A stretch of DNA of 64,000 nucleotides from Stachybotrys elegans (lineage: Eukaryota > Ascomycota > Sordariomycetes > Hypocreales > Stachybotryaceae). Below are positions 57,537-64,000 of the stretch, piece by piece (the stretch's first letter is position 1; every line of letters begins with the position of its first letter). Where the stretch lies: NCBI GenBank assembly GCA_020746835.1, contig JAGPNK010000010.1, forward strand, positions 62,001 through 126,000, in the 5' to 3' direction. The notes under the pieces are model-generated. The model worked only from the letters and a program-made list of their open reading frames with translations, ran no database searches and was not told the DNA's origin. A program made the translations under genes and the position numbers.

Positions 57537-58635
57537 CTATTTCCCTTTGACACCAGGCTTCTGCCCCGTTACTACATGGAAGGGAATGTAGGCATGCTGC
57601 CTCGCATCGGCCAAGTCCCTCCTCACCCCTACCAGGTAGACCTCTATCTGCTCCATGGTCCATCCAAGGCCGTGAATAAAGGGCTTTATGGATACACCTT
57701 GCAGCGCGTCCTGCACCATGCTCCTGTTGTAGAGCCCAATCGTCTTCATCCGCTCATCCTTGGGCCACGTCCCCAGCGGTATCTTGAACACCCTCTCCTC
57801 GACGTTGACGAACCCGGCGTCCACCAGCCTCTGCCTGTTCCGCAGCATCGATAGTAGGTCGATGCCAAACACGTCGAGGCCCTTCTTGACGTTGCCAAAG
57901 AACTCGGCCACCTGGTTCGTCTCCTTGAGCGTGCCGTCGTCGCACTCGAGCTCGAACCGCAGCTCCTGCGTCTCGAGCCAGGCCCCCGGCGCCAGGGCCT
58001 CGTACGCCCGCGACAGCAGCGCCGGCCAGTCCCGGATCGACGACGCCATGTGCCGGATGTGCACGTAGTCGAGCGACTCGCGCGGCTGGATCCAGTCGGC
58101 CTCGATGTCGTCCACGACGAACCGGACGTTGGGCGGCACCCAGTTGGGCTGGATGGGACTGAGGTCCACGCCCAGGACGTCGGCCTCTGGATACTCGTCG
58201 CCCACTTCGATGCTGTTAGCTCTCCTGATGTCCAAGTGTCGATGCATGCTGCCACCCACTGTCAATGGCCCAAATGCCCGTCCCCGTCCCCAGGTCAAGG
58301 ATCCTCTGCGGCTTCTCCAGCGGCGCGTAGTGTAGGCTCCCGTTGCACAGGTGAACCACCATGGCATGCTTCATGTCCTCGCGCTCCTGCTCCGGCTCGT
58401 CGTTGGGGAATTGATACCGCCCTTCCTGGAACTTGTGGTAGCGCCGGCTGTTCTCAAAGGCATAGTCACGCACGCTGCTGCTGATGGATGTCGATGCCCG
58501 CGTCGACGTCGCCGAATCGTAGCCAGCGTCTGAGTCGTCGGCCTCGTCGTGCGGCACGACGTCCGATGGTATCGCCGCCCCGGCCACATCTGCAGCCGCC
58601 TTGGGACTATCCGAAGGATCCGTAGGGTCGGCCAT
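57537..58635 (-). CDS. LaeA-like SAM-dependent methyltransferase
   Basis: Exons 58635-58260 and 58204-57537 with a 55-nt GTGGGT..AAG intron (GCTAAC branch) give 347 residues. The junction restores IWAID-MGDEYPEADVLGVDLSPIQP, the signature of the LaeA-like group, just after SAM motif I (ILDLGTGTG at residues 112-120). Further matches are PPNVRFVVDDIEADW, YVHIRHMASSI and LAPGAWLETQELRFEL. The first ~55 residues are acidic and disordered. LaeA itself is a nuclear regulator of secondary metabolism that works with velvet proteins. This is one of the many LaeA-like paralogues whose substrates are unknown; I do not claim it is LaeA. All catalytic motifs look intact, unlike in the methyltransferase next to it. 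Confidence 0.87.
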
Positions 58636-59446
58636 GCCTATCGCTATCTCAACGACTCGGTAAGGCAAAAGCGGAAATAAGGCCACTCGAGCTGTGAGCT
58701 GCATCTGCTGATGGCGGTTGTTGCGTGCGGGGGATCCTCAGCCCTGCGGGTGCTCAGCTAATCCCGTCCAATCTGACCACCAAGAGTTTGCAGCATTGCC
58801 GCTTTGCCGGCAGATTTGCATGACAGGGCAAACTAAGACAAAGACGTCATTGGGCCTCAGGCTTTACGACTTTAACTCATTCCGTCTACTCTCTAGCCTG
58901 CCGCTCAATGTTTTAGACCATTCTAGTCATAAGCAGACGGGACGTAGGGCTGGTAGGGTATCGTCTTCTCCATAGAATTATGTTCATCTTATTACACATG
59001 GCCTTCTTTGGCACACCAGCATTCGCATCGAGCAGACCGAATCGACATAATCGTCCAACATCCAATGTTGACAGCTGCTGCCCAAGCCAATTTCCCGTCC
59101 CCCCAGACCAGCATGAACGAAAGATACAAGAAAAGTGCCTGCGTCGGACCAGCATGTGCCGGTCGAGGTGAGGCGGGTATAAATGAAAATGGTCTACCCG
59201 CGATCGGGCAGTTCGAACGAAAAGGAAGATATGGGTATTATTAAACTCTAGTAATGGAGTTGAGCAGCCTGTAATTATATTAGTGACGGGCATTTTTCTG
59301 ATACGCAGAGACCTACTCCAGGTTACGGTCTCTCATTTCCCTATCGAGGGCGTCGAGCTGCCTCGCGGTGATCCGAGCCTTACTTATCTGTGCCTGGTTA
59401 GCCATAATTCGATAGAGTCAAAACAAAAGGAATCGTGCTGAGTGCA
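58636..59446. other. Intergenic region upstream of the LaeA-like methyltransferase gene
   Basis: About 0.8 kb with the methyltransferase promoter and the 3' flank of the coiled-coil gene. I see no gene or repeat in it. Confidence 0.5.
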
Positions 59447-62400
59447 TCAAGCAAGGGGCTCGCGCACCGAAGCCAACGCTGCAGAAGAGTAATCGTCCTC
59501 ACCTTCCGCCGCATCATCCTCCGCGGCGGCGTCATCCTCGCCATCTTCCTTGGCGAACCTGCTGGCTGCTAGACCCTTTGGTTTGGCTGCTGCTGCCGTG
59601 GCCTGAGATGTGTTAGCGGCAATACTGCCATGGTGTGCTTGGACATACCTTTGCTTCGGCAACCTCTGCATCCTTGACCTTGAGCTGCATTTCGAGGTCC
59701 TCAACCTTGGTCTCCTGGTCCTTGAGCTGCTTCGTCATCTCGGCGACAACGGCCTCCTTCTCCTTGAGTTTGTTGTTGGACTCCTCGAGCAGCGCCGTCA
59801 TACTGTCGCTGAGGTCTTGGTAGTCGGCCTGGTACGTCTTCTGCTTGGCATCCGCCTCGTTGGTGCGGGACTCGAGCTCCTTTTGAGCGAGAGCAAGGTC
59901 ATCCTTGAGCGACTCGGACGCCTCCTGAGCCTTTGCCAGGGTCTTTTGCGCAGCGTCCAGTTCGCCCTTGAGGGTTCCTGCCTCCGTCTTGGCCGCCTCC
60001 AGCTCGTCCTTGAGGGTCTTGAGGTCGCCATCCTTGGCGGACGCATCAGCCTCGAGGGCGGCGACCTTGGCGTCGTGGGCTTGCTTGGTCTCGGCGAGCT
60101 CCTCCTTGAGAGCGTCGGCGACAGAGGTGTCAGGCTTGGCATTCTTGACGGCATCGAGCTCGGCAAGAGCCGTCATGCGTCCCATCTTCTCTTCGACAAG
60201 CTGCTTGCTCATGTCCTCGACCTCGGCTTGCGCCTTCTCGTGGGCCTCCTGAGCAGCCTTGAGGACGGACTCGAGATCGGCGGCGGCAGCTGCCTGCTGT
60301 GCCAGCTTCTCCTCCAGGACGGTGGTGCTGCTCTGGTGGGAGGCCACGAGGTCCTCAACCGCCTTGGTGTGTGCGGCCGACAGCTCCTCGAGGTCCTTTT
60401 CAGCAACCGAGTGCTCCGTCTTGAGTGCGTTGATGGCCTCGGCATTGACCGTGATGAGCTTCTCAATCTCGGTGCCGTGCTTGTCCTCAAGCTCGCGCTT
60501 CAGGGCCTCGAGAGCCTCCATGCTGCTCGACTGCGTCTTGGCCAGCTCCTCCTTAGCGGCAGCCAGCTCAGCCATGGCGTTGGCCAGTTCGGTGGCATGG
60601 GCGCTCTCGCCGGCGCCCTTGGCGGCCTCCAGCTCGGCCTGATGGCTAGCCACGAGCCTCTCCCTCTCCTGGGACGTCTCCTTTGTCAGGGTCTGGATGA
60701 TCTCGGCGTGGGACGCCTTGAGAGCCTCCAGCTGCTGAGCAAGAGTGGCCTCGCTCTCGTTGCGCAGGACCTCGAGCTGCTCGGCGTGAGAGGCCTTGAG
60801 AGCATCCAGCTCCTTGAGGTGGGTCTCCTTGTCTGCAGAGGCGCCATTCTTGGCAAACTCGAGCTCCTCGGCGTGGCTGGCGCGCAAAGCCTCGAGGTTC
60901 TTTTCGTACTCGGCCTTTTCAGCCTCGAGGGCAGCCACAGCCGCGGCATGCTCGGCCTTGGCCGCCTCCAGAGCCTGGGCCTGGGCCTGCTGCGAAGATT
61001 CGAGGGCCTTGGAGCTGTCGGCTTCCTTGGCCTCCAGCGCAGCGATGGCGGCAGCGTGCTCGGCCTTGAGGTCTTCTAGGGCCTTGGCGTGCTCTCCGCC
61101 CGAAGATTGAAGAGCATCTGCCTGCTCGGCGCGAGCAGCCTCGAGGGCCTTGGCGTGCTCCTCTCGAGCCGTCTCCAAAGCCTGCGTGTGCTTCTCTGCG
61201 GCTTCGGCCGACTCCGTCTTGAGCTCCTCGTGCTTGCCCTCGAGCTCCTCAAACTTGCGCTTGAAGAAGGCGTCTCCACGCAGACTCTCGATTTCGTTTT
61301 CATAGTCCTGCGAGAGGTTCTTCATGCGCTCCTCGTAGACGGCCTTGAGCTTGGCATTCTCACTCTCCTTCTCTTCGAGGGCGGCGTTGGCCTCGTCGAC
61401 CTTGGACTGCAGGGTGGCAATCTGTGCCTTGACCTCGTCAAGCTCCTGCTTGGAGGCAGCTAGCTCGGCCTCCTTGTCGGCCAGGCTGCTTCGGAGGGTG
61501 GAGATTTCGGTGCTGGTGGACTCGACATCACCCTTGGCGGCCTCGGCGGCCTTTCCAGCCGTCTCCAGCTTGGAGGTGAGCTCAGCGATTTCCGTCTCGA
61601 GGGCGGTAACCTTGGATGTATGCGCCTCCTCCGCCGACTTGGCCAGCTCCTCATTGGCGGCAGCCATGGCAGCTTCCGAGGTGGTGAGCTGGTCAATCTT
61701 CTTTTCGAGCTCTGCGAGAGCGGCGTCGTGCTCGGCCTTGAGGGCGACAACGGCCTCTTCATGGGAAGAGACATCCGTCTTGCCCTGGTCAAGCTCATCC
61801 TTGTGCTTGGCCTCCAAGGCCGCAAGAGCGGACTGTTGCTGCTCAGCTAGCGAGCTTCGCAGCTCCTCGAGCTTGGCGGCATGCTCCTCGGTGGCGCTCT
61901 GCAGAGCAGCTTCACTAGCCCTCAGCTTCTCATCGTTCTCGGCCTGGATAGTCTCGAGTGACTGCTTAACAGCATCGAGCTCAGACTGGATAGCCTCCTT
62001 GGCTCCGACAGCCTCGGCGAGCTCCGCCTTGTACTTTTCCAGCTCCGCCTCGGCCGTCTGCAGCTTCTCGGTGGCTTCGGAAACTTGAGCCTCCAGAGCG
62101 GCAATCGCCGATTCGTGCTCGGCCGCGAGGCTAGCAATGGCCTCATCGTCTGCAGGCTTGGCCTCGCCGTCAGCGGTAGCGCTGGCAGGAGCGTCGGCGG
62201 TCGCCTGCTCGAGCTCGGCAATCTTAGCCTCGGATGTCTGAATCTGCGTCTTGAGAGCCTCAATCTCGGCCTCGCCCTCGGCGAGCTTGGCCTTGAGCTC
62301 CTCAATCTCCTTGGCGGACTCGGCCGAGGTGTCGGGCTTGGCCGCCGGTCGAACAGCGCCGCGTGTCGCGAGAGACGAGGTGCCGGCGGTGGACAGACGC

Positions 62401-62918
62401 TTGGCGGGAGCCGTGCCAGTGGTGCCGGCGGTACGAGTGGTCGCGGTCGTCCTCGTGGGCACACCCGGTTTTGAAGCAGTAGTGGAGACTCGGGGGCTGG
62501 TGGTGCTCGAGACGGAGCTAGGGGTGCGGGTTGCGGGCTTTCCCGGGCTTGTGAGAAGGGTGCTCGTCCTGCGCGAAGCGGTAGAGCTGGTCGACTTCTT
62601 CTCGTCCTCGCTGGCGCTCACGCTAGGTCGGCTGCGGTGGCTGGCCGTCGTCGAGGCCGTCGTGGGCCTGCGCACAGTGCTTGTGGTGGTTGTGGGAGGC
62701 CGGGTCGGGGGCTTGGCCAAACCACCCGAGGTTCGCGGAGCCGTGGCAGTTGTCGTCTTGGAAGCAGTGGCCGGCGCTCCGGGGCGGCGCAAAGTAGATG
62801 TGGTGGTGGTGCGCTTGGCGGCCGCAGCAGGCTTGGAGTCACCGCTGGTAGGCGTCGTGGGCTTGACAGGCGGGACATCCTCGGCCTGGATGACCTCGAA
62901 GCTCTCGTTTTCAGACAT
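59447..62918 (-). CDS. Long coiled-coil protein of unknown function
   Basis: Exons 62918-59649 and 59602-59447, separated by a 46-nt GTATGT..GCTAACACATCTCAG intron in phase 0, give 1141 residues. The first ~220 residues are rich in Thr, Ser, Ala, Pro and Arg (SKTTTATAPR, STVRRPTTAS style) and probably bind or follow a filament. From ~225 to ~1090 the sequence is an almost unbroken Ala/Glu/Leu/Lys heptad pattern, with repeated EALKASHAE and ALEAAKAEHA-like units that suggest internal duplication. The tail is acidic (EDDAAAEDDAAEGEDD). Such proteins are often labelled 'M protein repeat' in fungi, but only because of composition. A structural or trafficking scaffold is a reasonable guess. Start at MSENESFEV, since no earlier ATG gives a better frame. 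Confidence 0.8.
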
Positions 62919-64000
62919 TGGACTCAATTGGGATGATGATGATTCTGCTGCGTCTATTAGCTGGTGTATCAAGAGGGGAGTTGTCGTTGTCGAGCCATCG
63001 TACCTGGCAATATCGGTCCTCTTGGCGCAAAGCACAGCAACTCAGCTTCAGACCGTCTTGCAATAACGGCCACGCTGGACGTACGGATTGAATGCAATGT
63101 AGTCGATCAATGACCGACGATGGTTTGGAGAAGAAAGGAGTACAACGAGAGGCCAGGGGCAGAATTAAATGACCAGAAGCGCCAGGGGACCAGGTGGGAT
63201 GGCACTAGAGGCCCGTAGTCCGCTGTAGGCCCAAGCTCGCGACGTGATTGGCGCCCGGTTTGGGTACAGACACCTCCAGGTACCTAACGCATGTCACTCT
63301 GGTTGTTGTTCCTGGAACCCTGTGCACATCCCGTCCCGTCAGGTAGCGTTACATAGTAATGCGAGCCCTATTGCCCGTCTGCGTACGAGTACGGAGTATC
63401 ATGATCCATTATTGATGGTACGGAGCATTCTGCCCCATGCAAGGCGACATCGTGTTGACGCGGATGCCCTGGAGTCGTCTGAGCCAGCCAGCCAGGTACA
63501 CTCTGCAAGGTACTCCTGCTGCGTGGGCCACTGACGAACCAGCCATCCCATCGCCCGAACTCTTAACAGTGGGGCCCAGCCTTGACACGAGAGCTTCACG
63601 AGGCGGGCGAGGCTGGCATCAAAGGGATGCAACCGGCCAACCGGCCCAGGACAAGCGCGGTGGCTGGTGAATTGTCAGGCAAGTCTCAACACGCAGTGCT
63701 CTGAACAGGCGGGTTGTTGGTAACTCATCGCGTACACAACAGCCAATCCGCCTTTTCCTTTCCAAAGGTATTTTTCAATGCTGGACGCTGTGATCATCTC
63801 TTACTTCCCGTCGTTATATCAAATCCTGCATTATTATGGACGGCGAAACACGTTGCCGATCTCTGCGTTTCGGTCGAGAAAAACCAAGCGCGTCCCATGA
63901 CGGATCGAGGGGCGCGTGCAAGGCGCGTTCCCCGCTTCGCGTGTGCTCTAAAAAGACCACGGCTTCTCACCAGCCATCCAGAGTGTGGCGGTCAAGACCT
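62919..64000. other. Right edge, promoter side of the coiled-coil gene
   Basis: The coiled-coil gene's leader lies next to 62918. The remaining ~0.9 kb has short unsupported frames only and nothing that I recognise as RNA, repeat or mobile DNA. Confidence 0.5.

Noticed and set aside
59610..61079. 489-codon open frame on the plus strand, Leu/Gly-rich
   Set aside because: It is the antisense image of the Ala/Glu/Leu-rich coiled-coil gene, caused by its GC-rich codon use. The splice structure and codon use favour the minus strand.

Overview
The window looks like nuclear DNA of a filamentous ascomycete, probably a Sordariomycete and perhaps Hypocreales. The genes are well spaced and most carry zero to three short introns (about 49-110 nt) with GT..AG borders and CTAAC/CTGAC-like branch sites. 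The protein set is fungal: a velvet factor, a LaeA-like methyltransferase, a DUF3425 bZIP, an SRP40-type nucleolar protein, an ADGF-like deaminase and BLM10. I see no rRNA, tRNA, transposon or CRISPR array. All exon borders below were worked out by hand from splice signals, reading frame and protein family logic. The order level of the taxonomy is an inference.

Layout. 1.7-5.7 kb: HECT ubiquitin ligase with an AZUL zinc domain (+). 6.0-8.5 kb: AlkB-like dioxygenase (-) and mitochondrial EngB-type GTPase (+), transcribed away from each other. 8.7-12.2 kb: C3HC/Rsm1 zinc protein (-) and SRP40-like protein (+), again divergent. 12.5-13.8 kb: four-helix membrane protein (-). 15.2-17.3 kb: ADGF/ADA2-like deaminase (-). 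19.3-25.3 kb: proteasome activator BLM10/PA200 (-). 26.5-28.1 kb: unknown Ser/Pro-rich protein (-). 30.6-31.9 kb: LYR-motif protein with a GC-AG intron (+), facing a non-RD protein kinase at 32.0-34.3 kb (-). 35.6-40.4 kb: atypical bZIP factor, Asparaginase_2 family Ntn hydrolase and GNAT acetyltransferase (all +). 45.1-46.1 kb: velvet protein, best match VelC (-), with 4.6 kb of gene-poor DNA on its 3' side and 5.5 kb on its 5' side. 51.6-53.0 kb: six-helix membrane protein (-). 53.8-58.6 kb: DUF3425 bZIP, a broken O-methyltransferase and a LaeA-like methyltransferase, all on the minus strand. 59.4-62.9 kb: long coiled-coil protein (-).

Most of the window is housekeeping: protein turnover (HUL4-like ligase, BLM10), mitochondrial function (EngB GTPase, LYR protein, perhaps AlkB), nucleolar and mRNA export roles (SRP40, Rsm1-like). 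The right half is richer in regulators and methyltransferases. I did not find a clear new multi-gene system. The observations most worth following are the decayed O-methyltransferase between two probable regulators, the gene-poor block around the velvet gene, and several splice-related oddities: a GC-AG intron, a stop-free 57-nt intron, and a separate tiny exon that encodes the BLM10 docking tail.
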